64,000 nucleotides of DNA from assembly GCA_002914805.1 (NCBI GenBank), contig JXTB01000023.1, forward strand, positions 1,530,377 to 1,594,376. The letters are read 5' to 3'. The position numbers and the translations under genes were made by a program. This stretch comes from Parasponia andersonii. Taxonomy: Eukaryota > Streptophyta > Magnoliopsida > Rosales > Cannabaceae. Shown here in pieces: positions 1 to 11,200 of the stretch (its first letter is position 1; each line of letters begins with the position of its first letter). The notes under the pieces were generated by a model that was not told the origin of the DNA, made no database searches, and saw only the letters and a program-made list of their open reading frames with translations.

Positions 1-629
1 GTCTTCATTTATAGTTTTATGGCAGTTCTCGGACACCATAAAACTCGGGGGGCAGTGGGATCAGATCAGAGCTATCTCCTACTTGTTCCCTAAGGGACTA
101 TGCAAACGTCCATTTAGAGGAGACAGGGTTTTAGATCGTCGAAGTATCTAAGTCTCAGATCACTTCATCGATGTATCTGAATCTCCTTAAAATCTTAGGA
201 TTTTTTCCTCGCTTCATGCCTCAGCATGTCGTATTACGCAATTTCCCTCCTCGAACAGAAAAGTAACTAAGCATAACGTTCATTGTTCGAAGTGATATAT
301 TGCTATGATTTATTTTGACATGGAACTTTTGAAATACAGTTAGAGTTTGCATTACTCGTATTAACTATTTTCTTAAGCGACTTAACCCATCCTAACGCTT
401 AAAATTCGTTTTAAGTTAGTCGGATTTAAATCGCTAAAAGCGTACTGATCGATCACTTGTGGTCGACTACTTGGTTAAAATTACTATCGTCTCTTATCGC
501 TATTTTGCAGGGGCATATAAAAAAAAAATTTACAGGAGCATATAAGGAAGGAAAAATTTTATTAAACAGGTCATTTATACAGAGAGGGAACGAAGCCCAC
601 ATTGTCTAAAAAAAAAAAAACAAAAAACT

Positions 630-2794
630 TCACGAGAAAGGGCCCGCACCGTCGTCACCGTCATCACCAGCCTTGTCTGTGTCCTCCTTCCAGCTCTGCA
701 CAAGCTCGACCACATCCTCGCCAAGGATGGAGAAGTCGAAGTCCGGATGCTTGCAGAATATGTTGAAGATGATGGTCGACGAGGCGATGTCACTAGCCTT
801 ATCTTCGAGTTCTTTGACCTCGGTCGTTTTGAACTCTTCGATGGCTTTGTGAACCGCCTCGGTGGTCGCTTCTCTCATACGGTCCGGATACTCAGAAGCG
901 ACCCTTTCGAGCTCTCTGACCTTCTCCTCGGAGTTTTCCTTGGCGAGTCTCTCCTTGCTCAGGTCCTCGAGCATCTGCTGCTTCTCTAAGAGGAAGTTCG
1001 CTTTCTCCTCCTCCCAAGCCTTCTCCGAGTTCTCGAATGCTTGAGTTATTTCGTCGAGCTTCTCAGTTTTCTCTAAGCTTTCGAGAACTAGATCATGCAT
1101 CAAGACAGCAGCAGCCGCAGTCTAAAAAAAAAAAAAAGGGTCAAGTGTTATGAAAATCTCCAAGCCAACAAAAGTGAGAATTAAGAAGCTTACATTGGCC
1201 AGCATCCTCATTGCGGATCTGAAAGCGACCTTGGCGGAACGTCGCTTCATTCGCTCCCAACCTTCTTCAGACGTGAAACGGTCGATGAAGGCTGCGCTCA
1301 TACCAGCCTTCTCTGGTAGTTGGTTAAGGAGTGCGAACAGTTCGTCGCCTTTATCCGCCAGGTTCGGGTCCGAGGAGGTAGCAGCCTCGGTAGGAGGTAC
1401 TGAGGTGCTCGCTGGCTGAGGTGGTTGAGGGGGCGAGCTCGCAGGGACATCCTCGAAGACGACTTTTCTCTTTTTCGAGCAGTCAACCTTCTCCTTCCCT
1501 TTTGATGGTGGCGTACTCTCGGTTGTTTTGGTTTTTGCCATTGACCCGAGAGTTGATGGAGGAGCTCGCAGACCGCTTCCAATAACCATCTCTGTACAAC
1601 AGAATGTGTTAATAAGCGAGGAAACAAAATATAAAGGTAGTTAGAATGAGTGTGCAATTACCTTCTTCCTGTGGAGCTGGTTGAGGAGCTGGTGGGGACA
1701 CGGTCTCTGGAGAAGAGGGCTCTGAGCGAGGTGGTGTGGTCGGTGCCTTTCTTTTTCTTATTCTGGTGGATGAGGCACCCAAGTCAGACTTCTTCCTGGG
1801 CTTCTTCTTCGAGCTCGCTGGTCTGGAGGAGATTACCGGGTGGTCTTGGAATGCGGCACCTTTTGGTATCAGACCGCAAGTGACCAGGTTCTTCGATGTG
1901 CCTAAAACCTTCCAGTTAAATTCTTCAATTGGAAGCTCATTGATTGCATATACTCTTGCGAGCTGGTCACTGGAGAGTCCTGGTCGATCCCTATTATCTG
2001 CGATGACATTGGAAATGCGATCAGTACAAAGAATAGATAAACAAACAAGACAGTGAGTTAGAAGACTACCTACCGGGGTTTTGGAAGAAGCCATTGGCTG
2101 CATAGTCAAAATGAAAAAATGGATTTTTCCATTTTCCCATGTTGTTGCGAACCCCGTAGATTGTTTTTATGGCTTGATTCGACCACTTGCTCGCATAGAA
2201 GAAGCCGAAGTCTGACGGATTTGACTTCACTTGGTAGAACCAAGCGAATTTCTCGGGAGAAGGGGTTTCTAAACCTAACTTATGATACAAAATGTACAAG
2301 CCTACCATATACCTATAAGTGTTAGGGGTCAATTGAAAAGGGATGATCCCATAGTAATCTATTATTGATTTTATGTACGGGTGAAGGGGAAGATGCACAC
2401 CGCACTTGAGGACCGCCTCAGAAAATGAAGCGAGCTTACGAGGAGGTGTGTGTGGACGGTTGAACTCCATCGGAAGACGCAAGGGGATGGCGATCTTGTA
2501 GCTGCTCGCGATTTTCCTGAGTTTGTTCGCTGTACAGCTCGTTCAAACATTTGTGCATGACCAGTTCCCCTCTACATATTGGTAGCCAGAAGAAAATGCC
2601 AGAGCATCCCTAATGTGTTTGGGCCATTGATCCTGGGGAAGATCGCCTATTCGAGGACTACATTGTCTTACCCTAGTTATTTCTATCTCGGGTTCAGGCT
2701 CGAGATAATCCTCAAGGTTAATGGAACTAACACTTGAGCCGGATTCCCCAGAAAATGCATTTCCTTCCCTAAATAGTTCCTCACTACTAGACAT
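630..2794 (-). pseudogene. Antisense extra ORF, Transposase_28-like, with one premature stop
   Basis: Four coding exons join in frame with GT-AG introns: 2794-2074, 1997-1662, 1591-1194 and 1121-630 (648 codons plus stop). The N-terminal part reads like the plant 'putative gypsy type transposon' domain (Transposase_28), for example KIASSYKIAIPLRLPMEFNR followed by GVHLPLHPYIKSIIDYYGI. The middle is a Lys/Ser/Pro-rich linker with basic runs (SSKKKPRKKSD, TRIRKRKAP). The last exon is a long acidic coiled coil ending in an Asp/Gly tail. A TGA at 2545-2543 (codon 84) interrupts the otherwise open frame and could be a CGA to TGA change. The ATG at 2794 follows directly on an acceptor AG, so the leader has an intron (2795-3191). 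A minus-strand AATAAA lies at 558-563. The molecular role of this family is not established; it is not a host gene. Confidence 0.6.
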
Positions 2795-2892
2795 CTGAAA
2801 AGAGATACGCAGGGATTCAGATAGAGGATTTCTGCTATGCTAATATTCTGGGGTTACATTAAACAAACAAGTTCATTCTTAAATGGTCTACG

Positions 2893-2984
2893 AGTTCATC
2901 AGAAAGTGTTCAAACAGTTCGTCAGAAAGTGTTCGAGCAGTTCATCAGAAAGAGTTCGAGCAGTTCATCAGTAAATGAACCGTC
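2893..2984. repeat. 23-bp tandem repeat, four copies
   Basis: Four successive 23-bp units beginning GTTCATCAGAAAG, GTTCGTCAGAAAG, GTTCATCAGAAAG and GTTCATCAGTAAA, plus a partial fifth. They lie in the leader intron of the antisense ORF. The units differ by a few bases, so this is an older array. Confidence 0.85.
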
Positions 2985-3348
2985 AGTTCAGAAAGAATAG
3001 ATTAGGGTATCAGACCCTAGAAATTCTTCTCATAGGATCATTTCTAAGTGATATTTAGTGATTCTACTCTACGGACTGAAGAAAAAAGAGAGTATAAAAG
3101 GAACAAATTTCTTATTTCACTTCGGTGAAATGAGTTTATTTCCATATTGAAGTTGTTTTCAAGAATGAAAGAAATAAGAGAAGACACTGACCTTTCTTTA
3201 AGAGAGGGAGTTGAGTCGATTCGAAACTCTGTCGGAGAAGCAGCAGTGGTTCGAGTGACCTAGGAGATAGAACGGCGCTAGGGTTCTGAGGATTTCTGAA
3301 GTTTTCAGAGAGAAACAGTAAAATGAAACAGGAACAGATGGTTTCTGA

Positions 3349-3356
3349 TATTTATA
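3349..3356 (-). promoter_or_regulatory. TATA box of the antisense ORF
   Basis: TATAAATA read on the minus strand, about 155 bp upstream of the leader-intron donor at 3191 (AAAG then GTCAGT). This spacing fits a spliced leader that ends at the ATG at 2794. Promoter role is inferred from motif and position. Confidence 0.45.
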
Positions 3357-3730
3357 ACCTAAGCACCGTTAGATCGCAGCCGTAGATCAGAAGATTTGAA
3401 TTTTAAATCCAAAGGCTAAGGATTGCGCGGGATTTAAATCTATCCGAAAAGTCAGGATTGTTTAAAATTGAAAAGATTTGGTGACAGTTGGCATCAATCA
3501 GGCTTCCTCGAATTTCGCTCTTAGCTACACGTGCTCCGTTCTGACAGAAAGATACGCGTGATCTTGAGAGATGAGATTTGGAATCTGATGGATCTTCGAT
3601 TACTCAAACCACAAGTTTTAAGTTATGACATCACAAGGTCGCACGGTAATTGGAAGCTCCATTTCGTCCTAAAGAACTAATGGAGCTGGGGGGCAATTGT
3701 TGTGCGGTCTAAAATCCTAAAATCGTATAA

Positions 3731-3830
3731 GGATTATATGCGACCTCCTCCGTGAAGGTTATATGCGACCTCCTCCGTGATGGTTATATGCGACCTCTTC
3801 CACAGGTTTTGTGCGACCTTCTCCGTGCAG
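3731..3830. repeat. 25-bp tandem repeat inside the LTR
   Basis: Four units of about 25 bp built on TATATGCGACCTCCTCCGTGA; the first two are nearly identical and the last two diverged. They lie at the U3 start of the LTR, where repeated blocks often hold transcription factor sites. Confidence 0.85.
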
Positions 3831-3846
3831 TTTGCCTTGATAAACA

Positions 3847-3950
3847 GGAAACTTATAAAAAGAGGGAAACACGCAAATGCTATAAAGGAAACCTACAAGA
3901 AGAGGGAAACAAGTAAATGCTATGGAAGAAACCTACAAGGAAGGGGAAAC
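3847..3950. repeat. 40-bp tandem repeat inside the LTR
   Basis: Two full units and a partial third of period 40 bp (pattern GGAAACCTACAAGAAGAGGG followed by AAACAAGTAAATGCTATG), upstream of the LTR TATA-like box. Confidence 0.75.
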
Positions 3951-4462
3951 TAAAGACTCCTATTTGTGATTAACTAGTTATCCGTTTTTGAATAGTTATC
4001 CAATTATATTGTTATTTAATGTTACCCAATTGTATAGTTACCCGTTTATACAATTAGGATCCTAGAAACATAAGGAACCTAGGGACATAAGGTTACTATT
4101 ATCTATATAAAAGAGACTCTATGTTCCGAAGAAGGGGACCAAGTTCTGGGCAGAAACAAGTCACAGAGAAAAGAAGTCAGAGCAAATTCAAGTTTAGAGT
4201 ATTCTAAGTTTTGGGTAGTCCAAGTCTTTAGTATTCTTCAATAGCTTTTCAATCTTTCCGATTTCCAGACGAAATTGTAACCTTGAGTATTTGTTATTCT
4301 TCATAAAAATAATAAGAAAACAGTGGACGTAGGCTCATCTTTTTTGGGGCTGAACCACTATAAATCCCTCTCTTTTTATTTACTTTGATTACTACTTCAA
4401 TTCACACAAGCCACATCTCTTGATTATTTATAAATTTATTATTGATAAAACCTCCATCAACA

Positions 4463-7400
4463 ATAACTTTAGTAGGCCATCGGGATTGGATTCAAGTCAT
4501 TCCTCTTCTATTTGTCTCTTGTTTTGCGAGATTTTTCTTTTTGGTCGTAAGTGTTTGAGTAACTCTGTTAGAAGGTATTTGATTTTTTTTTTTTTGAGGA
4601 AATAAAATTATTAATGAGTTTTCATAATTTAACTAGCTCAATATGGACGAGGACAAAAAATATTGATAGAAGATCTGCGTACTCAAAACTTTCAAACAAA
4701 TAGAATGATTGTTGAAGGAAAAAAAAAAAAAAAAAGCTCTAAAAACTAGGATATATAATCCTATCAGAGTCCGATCAAATCAAGACAAATAAGTTATGAC
4801 GAGGAAAATAATGAGTTTTAGAGAGAGAAGGGCTTGGGTTTGTTGTCCTGGTTAGGTTGATTCGTCATATCTATTCATAGTCCATAGCAAAAGATCACCA
4901 TTTAGGCCTAATTGCTTACTTATTCGAAGAGAGAGAGAGTAATTAAACTGTTGCACGTGCTTAGTCATTTTAAATAGCAGAAAATGACATCATTGAGAGT
5001 AGGTGGCTAACCTATATTTTTCCACAAACCTATTTTCCAATAAAAGAGAACATCCAAACTAGTTACACGTTTCCATAAATTAGGCACGCACATACGTAAC
5101 AAAATACTAGGATTAGGGGCACTGAGTATCGCTAGAATTCAATGTACATTGTTTTGAGCACATATTCTTTAAGATAGAAATTAAAATCCCTTTTATTTGG
5201 TTGCATTTTGTATCAATAAAACCTTTATATCCGGCGAATAAAATTTAGTGAAAGGTTTTGGTATCTCTTGTATATGTTGACATATGCATCTACACACTCA
5301 CATGTTTTTTCTTTTAAACGATTTTTTTATTGTTATTGTTTTTTTGAGATGTGAACTACGCAACTACTTTTTCAGCCAAAAAGAACCATGCAAACTACTT
5401 TTCCATACAATTTAGGTGGTGTGAGGCTTATATTCTTGTTCTCAACTATCAGAGATTAGGGGGTTAATTTGGGTTAAGTGTGAGCATTGGGCAGATTTTC
5501 GACTTTTCAGGTTGGAGGAAATAATAACCTAGAATTCACTGAAGCATTATTAAACATCTTGTCGGTTTCAAGCTGCAAGTTCAGGTTTCACATTAAGAAA
5601 AAAAAAATATATAAATAACATAAGTGTTTTTGGTTTTGTTTTTCTTTTTTGTTATGTTTTGTTTGTTTTTTTTTTTTTCCGGTTAGGTACGTTCAACCAT
5701 GTTTGAAGTTAAAAACATTAAAAAATAAATAAAAACTGATCAATTGAACTTTAGATATGTTGCTTTTGGGTTGAAGTTCGACTTGCTCAATAGAATTATC
5801 GAGTATTTTGTTCCGATGATACTAGGTTATCAAGTATTATACTAAAATTTTAAAATATCAACACATATCATATATAATTTATTATTTTTAAATTAATGTA
5901 TTAAAAATTACCAAAAGTTGATTAACATTGTCACCAAAGGAAAGTAAAAAAGTACAATAATTAGGAACCCAATCATTATCCATTTTGTTCAACCTTAGTT
6001 TGGGATGTACATGTACTGACATTCTTCACATAAAGTAAACTTGATACGAAACTTGGGGCAATTTAAACTCCACTTGTAATTGCGACCCTAGTCCTAATAT
6101 GCGCACTTTCTACCAGGTACACATTCTATAACTTATTCTAAACCATGTGGATCTGTATTTACTACTATTCTGACAAGAAGCAAAGTCAGACCACGCATAC
6201 AAATAAAGGGTTGGATCAACTATGTTGCCTCGCAAAATCCACCCAACCCCACCAAAAATTGCTAGTAACGAGATGCTTTAAGTTTGCTGAACTTACGTAT
6301 ATTTAGATACTCATGCTTTCCTCAAGACTTAACCAAAACTCATTTTTAGATACTCATGATCTATCTCAACACCTAACTTAAACAAAATTTTGATAGACGT
6401 GGTAGAGTTGTGCTAGATATCTCATATATAGATACAAACGTACAATTTACAGGCCCATTTTAGAAAGAAAAAAACGTAAAAAAGTCTGCTCTTAAGCCTT
6501 GTTATGGCCTTCCATACTTGACTTTTTCTTGTATGCAAAGAATTGAAATATATATATATAATTCTAAAGTGGGACTTCCAAACATATGATGTATATATAT
6601 ATACACACACCCTAGATGTGGCTTTTGGATTTCCGCAAGTTCTATCGCTAACATTAGTAGTATAATCTATAATGGCGAAAACTTTGGCTAATGCTGCTTT
6701 GAATTGCACAAAAAAGAAAACAAAACCCAACTAGTTAACAGAAAGGAAAGCAAGCCAAAAAGCTAATCTTACTATTGTGACAAATTAATTTATTGACCTT
6801 AAGACAAAATAGTTGAAGCCAACAATCCATTTAGATTAATTGGCTGTATAGGTTAGACATGTTATTACAATTAGTAAAACTATGTTTAAGGAGCAAAAAA
6901 GTACGCTAATAAATAACAATTGTTAGTAGGGGCTGAAGCTACCAAAATTAAGGACCCATCTATTAATCTAATGTATTATGGAGAGAATTAAATAGTAGTT
7001 CTTTAAGTCAATCTTACGAGTATATCAACACTGATACCCGAATAGTAAAACCATGCAGAAAATAACCACAAAAATACGTACAAAACCCCATTAATGGAAT
7101 CAACTAGAGAATTTTAAGACGACTATTTGGATAAAGAGAAAGAGAGAAACTCCAATTGAATTATGACATCAATAATTGGTATCATTTTGTTTAAATGAAA
7201 AAAAAAAAGAAAAAAAAAACCAAGCACAATAGAAGTAAAAGGAAACAAATCCAAGGTAAAAAAAATTCTAATCCATAAGGTGGGCAGTTGAGATATTTTA
7301 CTAAAAATATTACCTGCAGGGTTTCCGTCGGTATCTATTTTTGCCTTTTATATAACAAGCAGCGAATCTATACAACCAACGTGTCAGCCCCTATTTTACC

Positions 7401-7680
7401 TTAGAAATTAAAAAAAGTAATTATCTTTTTCTAACTTTCTATTGTTATTTGCCCAAATGTTCTCTTTTTTTGATGCATAAATTCCTAAAAATGCTTAACA
7501 TTAGTCTGTTATCACTTGGTCAATTACGCCTATTTCTTAGGAATATTAATAAGGTATACATATATTTATCCAGATATTTCAGAGAACTGAAAAAGTTAAA
7601 GTAAATAAACAATTTTTTTATAATAATTTAATTTTTTTTTTCTTTCTTTCTAACTGAATCACTGTATTTAATCCTCTCCT
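4463..7680. other. AT-rich spacer without recognisable gene
   Basis: About 3.2 kb of AT-rich DNA with poly-A/T runs and short AT microsatellites. Stop codons are dense in all frames. The longest open stretch (6422-6730, minus) has low-complexity composition and no family resemblance. I see no tRNA, rRNA or transposase here. Confidence 0.6.
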
Positions 7681-8256
7681 TCAAAATGGAAAAAACCCTA
7701 AGGGTTCTTGTAAGAACCAATCGCCGCCGGTCTGGTTAGTTTGTAAAGCCCTAACTAAGCTTTCTGTTTCTCTATTTATCTTATCATTCTTCCTCTTTTT
7801 CGATCTCAGTTCGCCACTTTACACTTCTAATTTTTTTTTTCTTTTCAGTACTTTCTTACTTCTGTAATGTTAGTTTTGTGGTCGCTTTTTTAACATGACA
7901 AACATGTTGCAGAGAACTGCTTTCAATAATTTATGATGGTGAGTTTTGGGGGAAGCTGGTGATATAAGGTTGGACCTTTTATGTGGTTTTTGGTGGGTGG
8001 TGATAGTTTTTGGGGTTTATGGGGTTATGGGATGTGTTTATGGTGTTGAAAAAATTTTGGGTTTTGATCAGTTTATAGGAAGGAGTATGAAGTTTGTTAA
8101 TATGGGGTTTTTTCAGAAAGTTGACGTTTTGGTTTTGGAATTGATTTTGGGGTTCTGGGTTTGATTCAGTTTCATGTGGGTTGTGTTTATTTGGAGCGGT
8201 TTTAGCTGGGTTTGACTGATGATTGAAAAAGAGTTGGTTTCTTTAACGAGAGAATA
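7680..8256 (+). promoter_or_regulatory. Probable leader and 5'-UTR intron of the Pumilio gene
   Basis: The sequence upstream of the PUF start has a strong donor (ATGATG then GTGAGT at 7939) and a T-rich acceptor (TTTTTTCAG at 8116). Splicing these would remove the upstream ATG-rich stretch. This is inferred from splice motifs; no transcript evidence is available. Confidence 0.35.
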
Positions 8257-11200
8257 ATGCTGTCTGAATTGGGAAGAAGACCAATGCTTGGAGGTAACGA
8301 GGGATCGTTTGGGGATGACTTGGAGAAGGAGATTGGGTTGTTGCTCCGGGAGCAGCGACGGCAAGACGCCGATGATCGGGAGCGTGAGCTGAATATGTGT
8401 AGAAGTGGATCAGCACCTCCAACTGTTGAGGGCTCTTTGAATGCCGTTGGAGGATTGTTTGGAGGCAACGGCGGCGGCGTTGGGGGGGTTGCCGCCTTCG
8501 CTGAGTTTTCTGGAGCTAAGAATGGCAATGGTTTTACATCTGAGGAGGAGCTTAGGTCTGATCCAGCTTACCTTTCGTACTATTACTCGAATGTTAATCT
8601 TAATCCTCGGCTACCACCTCCTTTGCTTTCAAAGGAGGATTGGAGGTTTGCACAAAGGTTGAAAGGTGGGAGCTCGGTGTTGGGTGGGATTGGAGATAGG
8701 AGAAAAGGATGTAAAGCTGATGATGCCAGTGGTAGATCATTGATTTCGATGCCACCCGGTTTCAACTCGAGGAAACAAGAGGGTGAGTTTGAATCGGAGA
8801 AAGTACGTGCCTCTGGAGAATGGGGTGGTGACGGACTGATTGGTTTACCGGGTTTAGGACTTGGGAGCAAACAAAAGAGCCTTGCTGAAATCATTCAGGT
8901 GACGTATTCTTTATGATCCTGCTAAATGTTTCACTTCTTTTCCACGTTTATTGATGTTGTTTAATTGTTTTTTTTAAAAGTAACTTCATTTAAACCTAAT
9001 GATAGTCTTGGTATCGAAGGATGTTTTTCCATTGTATAGTCTGTTTCGAAGAAGCTTAATCTCTCAACCAACCTTTTGTCATCAACAAACTGCATATTTT
9101 CAGGAAATATAAGAGAATTAGGTTGTAAGTGTTGGTAATTGACGAATAGTATGTGTGATTACCCCGAGTTGGCTAGCTTGGAAGCATTATTAAGTGTTAG
9201 GTTTTACACTTAACTTGATCCTGACGCAGTTGGTCTTCCATTATAAATAGTAAATATCTTGGTTATTTACTGAGACTTGACTTTCCCTTGTCTTATAGTC
9301 AAATAATGTTGATTAATTTATGGCAATGATTCATTTACTGCATCTTCTAATGAATATTTAAACTGGTTTTTGTCCTTCTAAAGGGCTATCTTGAAGTCTG
9401 TCATGTGTTAAGAGTTTTTGTCATACAGTCTTATCTTTTTTGGCCATTAGCCATTTCTGTGCCTGTCATGAAGACGATCATCTGTGTACTGCCGACACAC
9501 ACTGGGGTCAACTTGTTGACTTGGATGGAGACCTTGTTAAGAAGGTTAATTGGTAAAACCAACTCTATGTAAATATATATATATATATATTATGTAATTT
9601 TTTTTTCTCTCAAATAAAACCCATAGGCGAGGATTATTTAACATGGATAGTAATAGCTTGGTCCATTGGTACCACACAAAAAGGTATGGTTCATATATGA
9701 TTCACTTATGTTACCTTTGTGCACGTAAATCATGTACTTTGAAATGAGGGTTATCATTTAGATGATATGCTCATATGCATTCCTAGTGTGAGTATGTTTC
9801 TCTATGTTGTCACTCAGAAAGGTGTTTGCAATTTTGCTATTTGTTGCAAATGCATTTCTAACTTTTATAATGCTTGATTCAAATTCATTATGGTGAAGTA
9901 TTTTTTTTCCTATTATTTTTGCACTCTATTGTTATGCCATGGTGATTTAGGTTCGATGTCAATGCAGGATGACTTGGGGCGTGCAAGTCCTGTTAGTGGG
10001 CTTCCTTCTCGTCCAGCGAGCCGAAATGCTTTTGATGAAAATGTGGACACTGTAATCTCTGCTGAAGCTGACCTGGCACATTTGCACCATGATTTGAGGA
10101 CTTCTGATGCTCTTCAAGCTGGTGCAAATGGTAGTAAGGGCTCATCTGTTGTTCAGAGTACAGGTCAACCTTCTTCATACACTTATGCTGCAGCTCTAGG
10201 TGCTTCCTTGTCACGAAGCACCACTCCTGATCCCCAACTTGTTGCAAGGGCTCCCAGTCCTTGTTTTACATCTATTGGAGTAGGGAGAGTTAGTGCCTCA
10301 GAGAAGAGAGGCATTACTAGTCCAAACTCCTTTAATGGTCTCTCATCTAACACTAATGAGTCTTCGGATCTGGTAGCTGCTTTGTCTGGCATGAACTTGT
10401 CAACAAATGGTGTGGGGGGTGATGAGAATAATATGTCATCACATATGAGACAGGATATTGATAATCATCAGAATTATCTCTTTGGTCTGCAAGGTGGTGA
10501 GATTCATACCAAGCGACATCCTTATCTGAAGAAGTCTGAATCTGGGCAGATGCAAATGCCATCTAATCCACAATCAGCAAAAGGTTCCTTTTCTGATTTC
10601 GGTAAGACTAATGGGAGTGGGTCAGACATGAAAAACTTATCCTCAGAGAGGCCAGTTGATCTGCGTAAATCCTCTGTTCCTTCTAGCAACTCTTACTTGA
10701 AGGGGTCTCCTACATCCACCCTCAATGGTGGAGGTGGCTTACATGCACAATACCAGCAATTAGATGGCACAAATCCATCCTTTTCTAACTATGGTTTGAG
10801 TGGGTATTCCATGAATCCTGCATTGGCATCTGTGATGGCTAACCAACTTGGCACTGGTAATGTGCCACCATTTTATGATAATGCTGCTGCAGTGCAGTCT
10901 CCTGGAATGGACTCAAGAGTTCTTGGAGGAGGTTTGGCTTCTGGACAAAACCTAGCAGGTGCTGCATCAGATTCACATAATCTTGTTAGAATGGGCAGTC
11001 AAATGGCAGGAGGTGCTCTTCAGTCACCTTTTGTGGATCCTATGTATCTCCAATACTTGAGGACATCTGAGTATGCTGCAGCACAGCTTGCTGCTCTTAA
11101 TGATCCATCTGTGGACATGAGCTACTTAGGTAATTCATACATGAATTTACTTGAACTCCAAAAAGCATATTTATCTCTATTATCACCCCAGAAGTCACAG

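Larger units (their letters stand above)
1..4462 (+). mobile_element. Ty3-type LTR retrotransposon, 3' part (window cuts it)
   Basis: Seen: a purine tract AGCTGGGGGGCAA stands directly before a TG-starting segment that ends in CA at 4462, which is the polypurine tract and 3' LTR of an element read on +. No gag or pol is visible, so these lie left of the window or are absent. The internal region holds an antisense spliced ORF with a Transposase_28-like ('putative gypsy type transposon') N-terminus. Known: Ty3 elements of the Tat group can carry extra ORFs, some antisense, between pol and the 3' LTR. Inference: this is such an element or a non-autonomous derivative. The first 600 bases hold no coding sequence; a second G-rich tract (CGGGGGGCAGTGGG) lies near position 48. 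Confidence 0.55.
3698..4462 (+). repeat. 3' LTR of the Ty3-type element
   Basis: A 765-bp segment starting TGTTG and ending CAACA, a perfect 5-bp terminal inverted repeat, immediately after the G-rich polypurine tract. It contains a TATA-like CTATATAAAAG near 4103. The next five bases, ATAAC, would be the target-site duplication; the left copy lies outside the window. The partner LTR is not visible, so the ends are judged from termini and context only. Confidence 0.65.

Noticed and set aside
2893..2984. CRISPR-like array
   Set aside because: Direct repeats have no spacers and lie in a plant retroelement; ordinary tandem repeat.
6422..6730. Minus-strand open stretch of 102 codons
   Set aside because: AT-rich, low complexity and isolated; no splice partners or family resemblance.
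7946..8164. Upstream open stretch before the Pumilio start
   Set aside because: No ATG at its start and it overlaps a probable 5'-UTR intron; Gly/Val-rich without domain.
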